Assembly (NCBI GenBank): GCA_036346255.1 | Contig: CM070632.1 | Span: forward strand, 19,051,408 to 19,115,407 | Source: Ampelocalamus luodianensis | Taxonomy: Eukaryota; Streptophyta; Magnoliopsida; Poales; Poaceae | DNA: 64,000 nt | Direction: 5' to 3' | Shown here: positions 1 to 10,430 of the stretch, in pieces | Layout: every line of letters begins with the position of its first letter | How positions within the stretch are numbered: the stretch's first letter is position 1 | Position numbers and translations under genes: made by a program | The notes under the pieces: generated by a model | Seen by the model: the letters and a program-made list of their open reading frames with translations, nothing else | The model's database searches: none | Told to the model about the DNA's origin: nothing

Positions 1-613
1 AGAGGGGAAAGTAAGAGATAGAGAGAGGAGATAAGGAAGAGTGGAGTCGCCAGTACATGTAAAAGTAAAACATACAGTATAAAGTACATGCATGGTTGTT
101 CACTTATTTGGCTTTCACTCAAATCGAGTGGCCGGTGGGAAAGGAGGTGGTGCTGGGGACTGGGGAGGACAAATCACAACGATCATTATCAAAGTTTAGG
201 AGCAACCGAGCAACGATCTTTTTCCTGGTGTCTATAAAATCAACTCATCTTCTCATTTCTTCACCATCCATCCACTCTCCTCATTTCTTTACCATCCATT
301 CACTCTACTCATTTCTTTAACATCTATCTACCCTCCCCATTTATTCACCATCCATCTATCCATTATGCTACCAAGGAATTAGAGCACCAAGGAGCTCCTG
401 AGCGGTATGCTATCGAGGAGTCGTAGTACAAAAGGGGCAGTAGGGCCACTTAGTGTAAGCTCCCGCCACCGCTCCCCTAGTCCTCCTTCGGCTCCGATTC
501 CCGTTGATGCTCGCCAACTCTCACCAAGTATGGGAGACTACGACATGGATGATCGTCATATGGATGGTATGGAGGGCTACGAGGAGTACCAGGGTGGCTC
601 GGAGCCAATGGGG
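1..613 (+). mobile_element. Truncated 5' part of a hAT transposon
   Basis: This block matches the 5' untranslated region and N-terminal coding start of the forward hAT copy at 43685-44240: GA-rich leader, a CTCATTTCTTCACC-type repeated leader, then coding. From 407 the reading frame is open and includes the family signature MGDYDMDDRHMDG at about 530-570. The codon before LSPS is CAA (Gln) here, whereas the 43-kb copy has TAG, so this fragment keeps the ancestral codon. Homology stops at about 613, just after GGAGCCAATGGGG. No BED finger, transposase core or 3' end follows. The left edge is cut by the window, so the missing 5' end may lie outside. Confidence 0.75.
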
Positions 614-850
614 GTCGTCCGGGCGCGGGGGAAACGGTAGAGAACGCGTCCGAGCGCGGGAGAAGGAGGTGGAGGACGTGTCTGAGCGTGGGGGGAACGG
701 TGGAGGACGCGTTCGAGTGCGGAGGAACGGTGGAGGACACGTGTCGGCCGTCGGCACATCTGTTGTGCCATTTTTGTCATTACGGCGTATCGACGGCCAA
801 TTTTGTTAATAATGGTGCCAACAATGCCATTTAGAACAAAAACTAAGGGT
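614..850 (+). repeat. 30-bp GC-rich minisatellite plus 3' half of a foldback-type repeat
   Basis: About four degenerate copies of a roughly 30-bp unit (core GAACGGTGGAGGAC) run from 615 to 745. They are followed by a tail (GTGCCATTTTTGTCAT ... AACAAAAACTAA) that resembles the 3' end of the foldback elements at 1645-2012 and 32831-33185. The 5' half of that element is missing and the block abuts the broken hAT fragment. 851-1146 is AT-rich with nothing recognised. Confidence 0.45.
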
Positions 851-1146
851 ATAGAGAGTACAATAGTTATTTTACACAAGGGTGTACTTTTAGGAGTATG
901 TTGAAAGTGTTTATGTACTTCCGTGAGTACATACTCTCACTTTTAATATATCATTTAAATGAACACATTATACCTTTATTTTTTTTATATACCCCTTTTC
1001 TTATATAAAAGAAGTATATACATAAATTTTGCTATAAAAAGTGGACTTTAATAAAAGTTTTCATAGAACTCATTTTGGGGTATCTTATAATCATTATTGG
1101 AGTATGCTTAAATAGATAAAGAGGTATCATCTTACAATTTAAGTAG

Positions 1147-1386
1147 TACTCCCTCCAATTCACAAAAATAAGTCATTTTGGACATCGACACGGTCCTCAA
1201 AATACAACTTTGACCACTAATTACTGTTACAAAATATTTGTAAAACCCAAATAAAATTATAATATTTTGAAAAATACTTTTTGAGATGACTCTACACATA
1301 TGATTTTCATATATCTAATCTAAATAAAAAGATATTAATAACCAAAGATTTCAAAGTTTGACTGCACGTATGAGAAGTGGGAGTAC
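1147..1386. mobile_element. Stowaway-like MITE, copy 1
   Basis: The block begins TACTCCCTCC and ends in the degenerate complement GTGGGAGTA, about 240 bp in all, AT-rich and non-coding. The internal sequence (GACATCGACACGGTCCTCAA, AACTTTGACCACTAATT, TTCAAAGTTTGACTGCA) matches the second copy at 60428-60683. Ends and length fit Stowaway MITEs mobilised by Tc1/mariner transposases, which duplicate TA. The 3' end is eroded. Confidence 0.8.
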
Positions 1387-1469
1387 GTACTCCAAGGAGT
1401 ACCATACCATTTGCCTATATATATATATATATATATATATATAGATATATATATAACCAAAGATTTCAA

Positions 1470-1525
<56 letters not shown>
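1387..1525. repeat. TA and GT microsatellites with duplicated MITE tail
   Basis: (TA)n runs from 1416 to 1455 and (GT)n from about 1475 to 1525. Between them, 1453-1475 repeats 23 bases of the MITE interior at 1338-1360 (ATAACCAAAGATTTCAAAG...), so part of the MITE was duplicated and both microsatellites grew at its edges. Confidence 0.8.
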
Positions 1526-1526
<1 letters not shown>

Positions 1527-1644
1527 TCGATCATGGTAAAATTGTGATTAAGATTCCACAACACTATTTTACTAGTACATGCTATGCCTGATTTACATCC
1601 TCGTGATATTGGAATCAGAAACAATCCCGCAAAATTGCATGCAT

Positions 1645-2012
1645 GATCCTGGGCTAAAATAGCATTGTTGTATGAAAAAATAGCAAAAATAGGCCCAGTG
1701 AGCGAATTCGCAAAAATGTTACATGTTTCGCGCTCAAATGCCATGGCAAGGGGCCTACCGTGCCCTGGGCGTGTGTTAGGTCACGTGGCGGGCTCTTGTT
1801 CAGCGGCAGGCGGCTTACCACGCCCCCACCACGCGGTAGGTGCCCTGCCCACGCCATCTGCCACAGAGCGGGGGCGTGGTAGGTGGGATCCAGGCGGTGA
1901 GGCACAGCAGGGGGCACGTGTCGCCTAACGGTGCTATTTTTGTATTTTCGCTCGTGAGGGGCTATTTTTTTTATATTTCATCACGCAACGGTGCCAATTA
2001 AGCCAAAAACTC
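1645..2012. mobile_element. Foldback (long-TIR) non-autonomous element
   Basis: Both edges carry imperfect inverted repeats of about 60-70 bases, rich in AAAATAGCA-like motifs, around a GC-rich core. The left side has GGCTAAAATAGCATTG and AGCAAAAATAGGCCC. The right side, in reverse complement, has GGCTTAATTGGCACCG and ATACAAAAATAGCACC. A related element with clearer ends and a target duplication lies at 32831-33185. No coding potential. The exact edges and target duplication are not resolved. Likely a MULE-type foldback or MITE. Confidence 0.5.
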
Positions 2013-2423
2013 TACAATACATCTGAAAGAATTACTTGCTCCATGAAAAGGAGGCTTAAGTTCTCCATCAAACACAAAAGAAGCTTGGGAAGCCATTCTT
2101 TGGTGGAGCTTAGGGCATGTTTGATTGTCATTCACACTTTACCACAAAAAATTGGTAAAGTGTGGCATGCTTTTGTGGTGAACAAATCTTTGATCATAAT
2201 TATGAAAGTCTTGACATAAAAATAAATCGATAGTAAGTGAATCAAGTGGCTAAGAAACTATGGCACGATATAGTCGTGACATCGAGTCAAATTTGCTTAA
2301 AGAACCTACGGCAAAGTTTGGCTTCCACTAGCTAGCTTGAAGCTAAAGATACATAAAAACTGATAAGTCTACGCCATCGCGATAAAAGTATAGGTTTGGT
2401 GCACATCACGAGGCTTCTGGATG
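2013..2423. other. No recognisable feature
   Basis: AT-rich non-coding sequence. I see no open frame with family similarity, no terminal repeats and no RNA gene. Confidence 0.5.
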
Positions 2424-2436
2424 GTGTGTGTGTATG

Positions 2437-2508
<72 letters not shown>
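2424..2508. repeat. TG/TA compound microsatellite
   Basis: GTGTGTGTGTATG leads into about 75 bases of alternating TA interrupted by two or three TG steps. Apparent Tyr-Ile repeat frames through it are artefacts. Confidence 0.9.
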
Positions 2509-2509
<1 letters not shown>

Positions 2510-2744
2510 GTGAAGGACCATACACATATATCTGTACAGCTCAGCATAAAATAGAAAGAGAAATTGAAAAAAATTATATATACGTGAAGGACCACACACA
2601 TATATATGTACTTTCTTCTTTGAAACAAAACATATATCTGTACTTAGACATAGGACATGTGGTAAGCTGAGATTGGTTGTGCCTCCCTCTTCCAATGGCA
2701 CCGGAGCTGAGACTGGTTGTGCCTCCCTCTTCCAATGGCACCTC
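2509..2744 (+). repeat. Short direct duplications
   Basis: The phrase ACGTGAAGGACCA-acacatata-tgtac occurs at 2509-2538 and 2582-2611. A 40-bp unit beginning AGCTGAGA and containing TTGTGCCTCCCTC is tandemly duplicated at 2665-2704 and 2705-2744, with a single visible substitution. The second duplication is therefore recent. Confidence 0.8.
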
Positions 2745-3532
2745 CGTTGCAACTTTTTGTTTTGTTATGGAGTTACCCACTCTCACGACACACACATCCA
2801 ACCAGATAGAGAGGAAGGTATTAGAACATGAGGTAGCTACGTACCTAGGCTCGTGAGTCTTCAAGGGATAGATCACTGGTGTGTACGACTCATATATAAT
2901 AAATCTAAAAAGAAGTAGCTGTATTTGAAAAACAGAAGCGTAGCGTACAGACAGAGCCGTGACGATACAGACACAAACATTGCTGAACCTCGTAACAAAA
3001 TCTTCGTGTCTCTTACGTGCTTTTGTTGATCGTCCTTCTCGAGTGTGCGGCCGCCGGTTTCAACAGTCACATCTTCGTTCATCATATCTACTTCCAATAA
3101 TGAGCATCCTTTTCTACTGTTTCTCCTTAAAGAACATCTAAGCACATCTGACGGCCGAAAAAAAATGGCCTGCTTTTGAAAACACAATGCGTCTGAAAAT
3201 GAGCAAAATCGTTGTAAACAAAAAACAACACACAGGAAACAAATTGAAATAGCGGTAAGTTTGCAGAATAACACTTCTAGTCCAGTATCTTTTCTTAGAG
3301 GAAATACTACTCCAGTGTTTCGTACGACGGTACGAGTCCCAGCCCAAGCCTTGATCCTCTTGGACGGGCCAGAACCCGGAAGGCCCAACCCAACCAGGAA
3401 GAGATGGGTTCTGAGTTGAGAGTTGACGAGCCGCCCCCTTATAATTCGATCCGCAAAATCACAAACCCAACGGTCACAAAATTCGAAAGCATTCGAAGCA
3501 GATTCGAAGAGCTCATCGTCATCGGCCTCCCC
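2745..3532. other. Upstream flank of the candidate gene, non-coding
   Basis: No transposon ends or conserved coding are recognised. The composition shifts from AT-rich to GC-rich towards 3400, as at many grass gene 5' ends, so a promoter and 5' UTR for the candidate gene at 3533 may lie here. I cannot point to a convincing TATA box. Confidence 0.35.
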
Positions 3533-4752
3533 ATGGCCAGTCGCGTCTCCTCCCACCGCCTCCGCCGTCTCCGGCAGACTTCCTCGGCGAGCGAGCAGCA
3601 CGGGAGGACATGTCTGTCTCGCGGGGCACCCTTGGTGTCGGAAGGAGTCGTCCGGGGTGGAGCCGCGCGCTTGAGGCGGCGACCCGAGTTATCGTGGGGG
3701 GTCGTGAGGCTTTCGCCGTGCCGGACGCCGCGGGACTTGAGGATACGAGTGAGGAGGCGAGGCTGTGTACTTGGGGCCGGGAAGGCGGCGTGCTCCTTGC
3801 TTCCTGGTCGAGGCCCCGGCCTTCCGCCGCCGCCGCAGCGGACGGAAGCGGAGGCGGTGGCTATGGCGAAGGGCCGCCGTGAACACGAGGGCCGTTCGTC
3901 GGCAGGTGAGGCCGTGCTTTTGGATCCTTGCTTGTTTGCGTGATCAGTACAATGTATGAGCTTAAATTGTCTACTCCTTTTTCTTTTTTTTTTTGCTTGC
4001 GGCTGCACGTATTGGATTTAGGATTAGCATACACGATTGGAAGAGTGCCGTGGTGTCAAGAACGAGATGACGCTTTCTTAGCTTAAATGCAGGAGTTTTA
4101 GGATTTGTGAGATGTAGTGTTAGCATGGAGACTGGAATCATGATTGTTGCATTGCCAGTAAAATTGTGTTATCTTCTCATCATATTTAACTTGTGTTACT
4201 ATATCCCTCTTGTTTGTGCATCACATCCAAATTATAACACAATAAATCATTGTGCACTATTACTACAGTGGCAGTTTGAGCTTCCTTTTGTATGAGTCCT
4301 CCTCCCACAATACGGATTTATGGTCTATGAGTGTCTCAAGTGGATAGTGTGGTGTATATCTCGCACGAGAAATTTGCCAGAAATTGTTTCTTTGCTTGAG
4401 ATTTGAGAACATTGTCCTCTAAGGTGATTTTTTTTTGGTAACAAACAATCCCCGCTTTTAGCATGGAAGTCTCTGTACAGGCCAATATCTTATTTTTGGG
4501 TTTCTAAATTTTCATGTTGCAATGAAGTTTCCATCTCGGCTGCTGTGATTTTACTTAGAGCGAAGTCACAGCTTATTGATAAGATAAGACTTAAACGATC
4601 TACATGCTGTTTTTCTCATTTCTTTGCAGGGAAGTGCAGCTGTAGAAATCGAGTTATCACATTCTTTTGATAAAATTACTATTGAGAAAATGAAGGATGA
4701 AGCAAAAATGAGAAGGGGAAGGATTGAACAATCTCGGATGCTTATTTGGTGA
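3533..4752 (+). CDS. Candidate small two-exon host gene, unknown function
   Basis: Exon 1 starts at an ATG in good context (CCCCATGGCC). It is open in GC-rich grass-like sequence to a splice donor at 3905/3906 (GGCAG|GTGAGG). The N-terminus MASRVSSHRLRRLRQTSS is rich in Arg and Ser and lacks acidic residues, like a mitochondrial presequence. Two acceptors are possible. AG at 4629 follows a good pyrimidine tract but gives a short tail ending near 4670. AG at 4639 stays in frame and gives AVEIELSHSFDKITIEK and onward to a TGA at 4750-4752, about 160 residues in all. An upstream in-frame ATG at 3404 and an overlapping frame from 3610 are alternatives. I recognise no domain. It could be a real gene, a truncated one split from downstream exons by the insertions at 7149 and 19643, or a non-coding transcript. 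Confidence 0.35.
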
Positions 4753-7148
4753 TTCTAAAGTCATGTAAGGCGCCTCATTTGGTACTAGCTGCTTGGCCCA
4801 AGTATAAAGACAAATAGCTGTCCATGGTCAGTTTACACTAATGCTGTGATTCTGCATGGTAATTCCTTCAAGTGGACGTTACTGCCATTTGTACAAGATA
4901 CCTTATAGTCTAATTCATTTCTGACATTTTGTATGGATCATTTTCATGTTGCGCATTATCATGTTATTAATATTTGTGATATCCCTTAGTTCTGGTATCA
5001 GTTTATCACATAATGCAGTCCTAAAAATGAGACAATAAGCAGTTTCTTGTAGGAAAATCCTTTAGAAACTAGAATAAGTTGGATTTGTATGGTCACACCA
5101 TTCAGTATATTGCTGTTTTTGCACCAAGTTGTTTTGCGTGTTAAATTCATGTGCATATATAATGTGGCGTTCATTTGTCATGTGAATATGTTTGTTTGTT
5201 GTGCATTGCGTTTTGCTCATTGATTGTGATAAGCAAAACGTTTTTTTATGGAGAGTGGTAAGTATAATATTACTGCTTATTAGAATACGTATACAATTAA
5301 CTATTGCGGATGTGATAGTATGTATATTTATTTGTTGTGGCTGAGACTAGTGTATTTTTTATTTTCCAGCAGATTCACGCACCTATCTACTGCATTCGCT
5401 CACTACCGTTTGATAACAAGTGGCACATAAAATCCTAAAGTAGAATGAAACAAAAAGGGAGTGATTCTTGCTCTTGACATTGAGAAGGAAGACATACTTT
5501 AACGTTTTAGTTTTACTTCAGGGGGCTGGGTGGATCAGAAGCATAAAAGAGAATGGTTCGCATTTTGTGAAGTTAATGATTCAGGAGAGGCCTTATGTTG
5601 TGTTAGATGCAGAATTGGGAAAGGAGACCTATTATTTCCATTTCTGTTTAATCTGGTGGAGTCGATATATTGTTTTAAATAACTCATTCGCTTGGTGATA
5701 ATCTTTTGATACAAGAAATTTATTTTCAGTAGGCCTTACCACGGAAGGGGAAACATGCACATAGTTTTATGTGCTAAAAAGTTTGCTTGTCATTGAGCTA
5801 TTTCTGGTTGACCACTGATGAGAAGATTGTTGTTTAGGTGAAGCAGTTTGAAACTGGAAAGGTAAATACTGTCATATAGGGGAGGAGATCTGATCAACTA
5901 TGGTTTAACTCTGTTGTCATAGCATTACTAGTTACTACTTGGGCCTTTTACAGATCCCCATAATGGGTTACTAAGGACATTTATAGTATTAGAGCATGGC
6001 TTCTACAACAAATACATAACAATGTTGGTAACATCTTGTGAGATTTGATTAGTAGACTTTTTAGGAGTTTGCAAGGAAATTTGAGACTAATCCGCTGTAG
6101 TTGTGGATGAATGTGTCTTGAAGTTGGTGATAGTTAAAAACCTGAAAGGTTCTACCACCGGAACAATACATATCATTAGCACTTTGATTCAATTCATCTT
6201 AACTATTAATAGTGTGAAATTTCAAACTTCTGTAGCCTTATTTTGGCTACTAGATAAAAGGTCAACATCTGTACTAAGGCTATTATTCTAGTTTGAAGTA
6301 TACCAAAGGCATGAACTTTTGATACAATATGCATGGCCTTATTAAGTTTACTTGCATCATGTCCTTTTGCCTGAATTATTTTTGGATTTTTTTTTGTTGC
6401 TGCTTTTGTCCAATTGCAAGATTTATTTGATAGGAACCTGATTTAACTTTTCAGGGGAACCACGGAATATAATAATCTCCCATTGTGAATGTTGAAGTGC
6501 TAATCCTCCAGTTACGTGCATTAGTTTTTGAATTTGCAATAGCTCTGAAGCTGCTATCACCTTGACATCATGCATGAGTTGGGACTGCTATAGATTTTGG
6601 GCAGCACTCCCGTGGTGTGCATTCTTTGTCATCCTGAAGATAAGCTGCAGTGTGTCTCTGCTAGTCACTGACTCATTGTTACTTTGTAAGTCTGTAAAAT
6701 TGCATTTACAGTAATTTCTTTAAAGCATAATTTTTTTCTAGCAGTGCCATTTCTAGAAATGATATTTCCTATTGTTAATATTGTGAATATATAAACTGAG
6801 GTTCATTCTTTTCTACATTTAGTTTCCTCATATTGTTTGTATGGTAGAATCAAACTATTTAGTGTGTTTTTCTAGGTAACTGATGTTCCATGTAGATGTT
6901 ATGTCGGTGTTGATACTAACTTTAATTTACATTTGAAATTGATATGTGCACGCCCCATACTAAGCCTTTTATGATAATTACTAGAATGCAACTAGTCTTG
7001 ACATTATAATTATTTACAGCACAAACTTCACTTATGATCATCTTATCAATGCATATTCATTTGAATGATACATCATACATATGTAAAAAAACACCTTATG
7101 TTTTTTGTCTGGTAAACCGGATTACAAAGGATAGCTCTTAAATCCAAG
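4753..7148 (+). other. Low-copy sequence, possible 3' UTR or introns
   Basis: AT-rich sequence without terminal repeats, transposon coding or microsatellites. A short open stretch at 5525-5697 follows an AG (TTTACTTCAG|GGGGCTGG) and could be an exon, but it has no recognisable homology. The segment reads like intron or 3' UTR of the candidate upstream gene. It stops at the MULE insertion, and the matching low-copy sequence resumes at 19436. Confidence 0.4.
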
Positions 7149-7298
7149 GGAAAAAGTCTGGTTTACTCCCCTGAACTATCAAAAAAGTCTGGTTTACCCC
7201 CTGAACTACAAAACCGGTTATTTAACTCCCTGAATTTGTCAAATCCGGTCAAATAACCCCCCGTAGCGGTTTGGAGCGGTGGTTTTGCTGATGTGGCA
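7149..7298 (+). repeat. MULE left terminal inverted repeat
   Basis: About 150 bp matching the reverse complement of 19285-19435 with few changes. Its first 60 bases contain two tandem copies of a module AAAAGTCTGGTTTACCCCC-TGAACTA. It ends near GGTTTTGCTGATGTGGCA. 7299-7599 is GC-rich MULE interior with no recognised product. Confidence 0.85.
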
Positions 7299-7599
7299 GT
7301 GGTTTTGCTGACTGGGAGAGAGAGAGGGGCTGACTGGGAGAGAGAGACGTGAAAACCATCATCTTCTCCATTCTTCCCCAATCTCCTCTCATTCCCATGG
7401 TTCTCTCTCTCCCTCATAAACTCCCTCTGATTTGCTACCCCCTTCCTCCGAGTGGCTCGGCTCCTGGCGCCGCCACTACTGCTCACCTGGCCTGCGCCAC
7501 CGCCGCTCACCTAGCCCGCCGCGTCGACGGTGGCAACAGCAGCAGAAGCAGCACTGGTGGCATCGGTGGTGGAGGCATGGCTGCAAGCAGCTACCCCCG

Positions 7600-7817
7600 G
7601 CGAGCTCGAGCGCTCTATGGACATGTCGCATCGGCGCTAGACCTCCCTCGTGCGTGTGCAGATGGGCGGCGGCGGTGGAGACGAACACCCGGAAGCTCGC
7701 GGATGGTCTCGTGACCCGCAGGCGGTCGTACTCGTCGCGCATGTAGGCGAGCTCATCGTCACAGGTGACTGACATGAGCACGTCGTCGAGGCCCCTCGAC
7801 CAGCCGGTACTTGACCG
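7600..7817 (-). pseudogene. PB1-domain protein fragment, C-terminal half, captured by the MULE
   Basis: Read on the minus strand from 7817 downward: VKYRL, then after a one-base frame change GLDDVLMSVTCDDELAYM, then RDEYDRLRVTRPSASFRVFV. This is the second half of a plant PB1 (Phox/Bem1p) domain, whose usual pattern is K-Y-x-L ... L-D-x-L-[IV]-S-V-[TS]-x-D-[ED]-[ED]-L ... E-Y-D-R-L ... S-x-x-[LF]-R-V-F. PB1 domains mediate protein-protein interaction, and plants have many PB1-only proteins of unclear role. The first half of the domain lies 10.7 kb away at 18531-18700 because a copia element inserted in the middle. With no complete frame, this is a captured gene fragment. The source gene should be elsewhere in the genome. 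Confidence 0.65.
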
Positions 7818-7988
7818 TGTTACACGCTGGACTCTTGCTCTTGGTGATAGCAAGATCCTTACTCTCATGGAGAGGATGACACTTGGAGATGGGGCAAATT
7901 TTTCTTGGTTTATTTCTCACACAATGCCATCCTCTCCATGAGAGTAAGAATCTTGCTATCACCAAGAGCAAGAGTCCAGCGTGTAACA
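7818..7988. repeat. Rearranged 5' LTR: palindrome of two LTR 3' ends
   Basis: Instead of a roughly 400-bp LTR, the 5' end is a 171-bp palindrome. TGTTACACGCTGGACTC at 7818 is the inverse complement of the end at 7988, giving a stem of about 62 bp with two mismatches I can see, and a loop of about 45 bp. The right half (7926-7988) is a normal LTR 3' end and the left half is the same end inverted. Confidence 0.8.
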
Positions 7989-7990
7989 AG

Positions 7991-8002
7991 TGGTATCAGA
8001 GC
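7991..8002 (+). promoter_or_regulatory. Primer-binding site, outer copia
   Basis: TGGTATCAGAGC, complementary to the 3' end of initiator-methionine tRNA, two bases after the LTR end GTGTAACA. Standard for plant copia elements. Confidence 0.9.
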
Positions 8003-8029
8003 TATACTATCCTGTAGCCTGAGCATCTC

Positions 8030-10010
8030 TGCTCATCTCCTTCTCGGCCTCGCGGCGGCCCACCCGTGCGGCGGCGAGCTCCGGTGCCCACGCTCACTCC
8101 TCTCGGAGGCGGCGGCTCGTCGGCGACCCTCTCTCCACGCAACACCCCGATGCGCGCCATGTCCGCGAGCGATCTCGAGCTTCGGTCGTCTCGAGCACGC
8201 GGCGTCGACGGCGCAGCGGCGGCGAGACCGCAGCAGCCGTGAAAGGGCGCGTCGGTAGCGGCGAGCCGCAGCAACGGCGAGCGGAGGTGGAAGCGGCGGC
8301 GGCGGCAGATGCGGCGCGTGCGGCAACAATGAGTCGAGGTTGCGCGCGGCGTCGGTAGCTCCATTTCGGCGCGATAACATCGATGCGAACCTCGACCGGC
8401 GGCGAGAGCCACAGCGAGAGCGGCGCGCGATGGCGGCCGCGCCGCGCCCAGCGTGGCGGCGATCGAGCGGCGCGGTCGCGCGCGGCGCCCACAGAGGCGC
8501 GCTCGGCGGTGGCGCTCTGGAAGAAGCGCGCCGACAACGGCGAGCGACGGTCGATAGAGCGCGGCCTTCCGCGAGCGGCGTGGCTCTCTCTCCGGGCCGT
8601 GCAGTGGCTACCACGGGTTCGGTATTGTCGGGGGCGGCCGGCGGCGGGTGGCCTACTCTCCCAAGACCAAGCTGCGTCGAGTGGGCGCGGTGATGAAGGT
8701 GAGCTCAGTGCGGCACATGTGGGAGGCGATCGCCCGGTGGCGTCGACTACGACCGGATCGGCGGCGCCCTCGCCAGCTGCGATCCGCCCGAGATGCGATT
8801 CGCTCTCAACAAGCGGTCGCCAGGAGGCTTGGGACGCCATCGCGGCGTAGCGCGCGCGGCGGCGGCCGCGCGCGCAAGTCCACACCGCAGCGAGCGCCGC
8901 GCGGGTGGGAGAACACGGCCTTCAAGCGGTGAGGACATTGATGACTTTGCTCTCGTCTCAACACCATTGCGAGAAGATGGTGCATTTCGCGACGACACCT
9001 CGGCGAGAGAGAGCGCCGAGAAGCTCTTCGCTGCGTCCCAGAAGTACAAGCGGATGGCTCGCTCGATCCGTCTCTGCTGGACCTCTCCACGATGACGATC
9101 GAGGAGGCGTTGGGTCGCCTCAAGGTCGTTGGCGATGATGAGCCACGGCGTCTCTGGGACCGTCACCATTGGCGAAGCTCCTCCTCGCTCGGGAGCGGTG
9201 GGCGCGGCCAAGGTGGCGAAGAAGAAGGAGCCTTCTTCCACGACGGCGCGCATGCGTGTAAGCGCGGCAAGCAGCGCAAAGACGCCCGAGCATGGCGCGA
9301 GGGCGTCTTAGGTCATGGCCGTGGGCGCCCGAGCGGCGCCGGCAAGCAAAGCCGACGCGAGGCGACTCTTGCCACAATCTGCGGCAAGTTTGGTCATTGG
9401 GCCAAGGATTGTCGGCGACCACGGCGCGCGAGCCCACGTCGCGCAGCGAGGAGGAGGAGCGGCCGGCTCGTTCATTGCTCATGCGAGCATCGAACTACCT
9501 CCGCGGCGGCCGCCGCAATGGCTCTCCTCCACCTTGCGAGCCAAAAGCACACGCCTCCTCGGCGGCGATTCGAACAACGGCAAGACCGGCGGGTGGTGCC
9601 TCGACACCGCGCCACCCACCACATGGCCGGCAATGGAGTTCTTCTCGAGCTTGACTCGAGCGTTCGAGCTCCGTCAAGTTTGGGGGCGCCTCGGCGTGGA
9701 AATCAAGAGGCGTCGGCTCCGTCATCTTCTCCACGTGTCACGGTGAGCACAGTGCTCACCGCGTCTACTACATCCCGGATCTGCGGAACTCCATCATCGG
9801 CTTGGGACGGTGGATGAGAACGGCTCGCGTGTCGATATCGAGCGCGGTGCTGCGGTTTGGGATCTTCGCCATGCCTTCTTGCCAAGGTAACGGTGAAAAT
9901 CGACTCTACATCCTTCACGTGCGGTGGCACAACCCCTCTGTCTCACCGCTCGTCGGGACGACGGCGTGCGCGATAAGCGCTTTGGGCACCTTCACCCGAG
10001 GCCACGGCGG
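8030..10010 (+). pseudogene. Gag and protease of outer copia (family A), broken
   Basis: After about 600 bp of GC-rich leader, recognisable gag begins near 8600 and drifts between frames: MKVSSVRHMWEAI (about 8693), DDFALVSTPLREDGAF (about 8938), FAASQKYKRMARSIR (about 9028). A CCHC zinc knuckle CGKFGHWAKDC lies near 9380. Near 9595-9640 is the degenerate aspartic protease region (LDTA.PTTW, or ATHHMAG in the neighbouring frame). The gag is the UBN2-like type of plant copia elements and packages element RNA into virus-like particles. The inner element cuts it off at 10010 within the pre-integrase region. No single frame is complete. Confidence 0.7.
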
Positions 10011-10417
10011 TGATGGATAAGTCTCTGTGTTGGCTTTTGCCCCCCTTCAAGGACGGCATCCTTGGTCAAGGTTAGCATCTCTTTAGGACAAAGATCTTGG
10101 ACTAGCTTTAGGACTAGCTTTGAGGGCGAGCATCTAGGACAGAGCATCTAGGACACAGCATCTAGGACAGAGCATCTAGGACAGAGCATCTTAGACTAGC
10201 ATATGCTTGGCATATCTAGGACAGAGCATCTTAGACTAGCATATGCTTGGCATATGCTTGGCTGATAGCCCTATAAATATGTATCCCCAACCCCTCGAGT
10301 TGGTATGACATTAATGAAGAGAAATATACAAGAAAAATTGCCCCATCTCCAAGTGTCATCCTCTCCATGAGAGTAAGGATCTTGCTATCACCAAGAGCAA
10401 GAGTCCAGCGACTAACA
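10011..10417 (+). repeat. 5' LTR of inner copia
   Basis: Starts TGATGGATAAGTC and ends GCGACTAACA. U3 holds a minisatellite of a 14-15 bp unit (AGAGCATCTAGGAC) at about 10128-10235 and repeated GCATATGCTTG. A TATA box, CTATAAATATG, lies near 10270, so transcription would start about 25-30 bp further on. Confidence 0.85.
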
Positions 10418-10430
10418 AGTGGTATCGAGC

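Noticed and set aside
2873..3601. A 242-codon open frame on the minus strand
   Set aside because: It lies antisense to the candidate exon and AT-rich flank, has no recognisable domain and its composition changes sharply midway. It is most likely fortuitous.
8002..8885. Long Arg/Ala-rich open frames on both strands
   Set aside because: GC-rich leader and decayed gag of a copia element. High GC makes long spurious frames on the opposite strand.
10128..10260. Short regularly repeated units that resemble a CRISPR-like array
   Set aside because: The units are directly adjacent with no spacers, lie in a plant retrotransposon U3 and recur in every LTR of the family.
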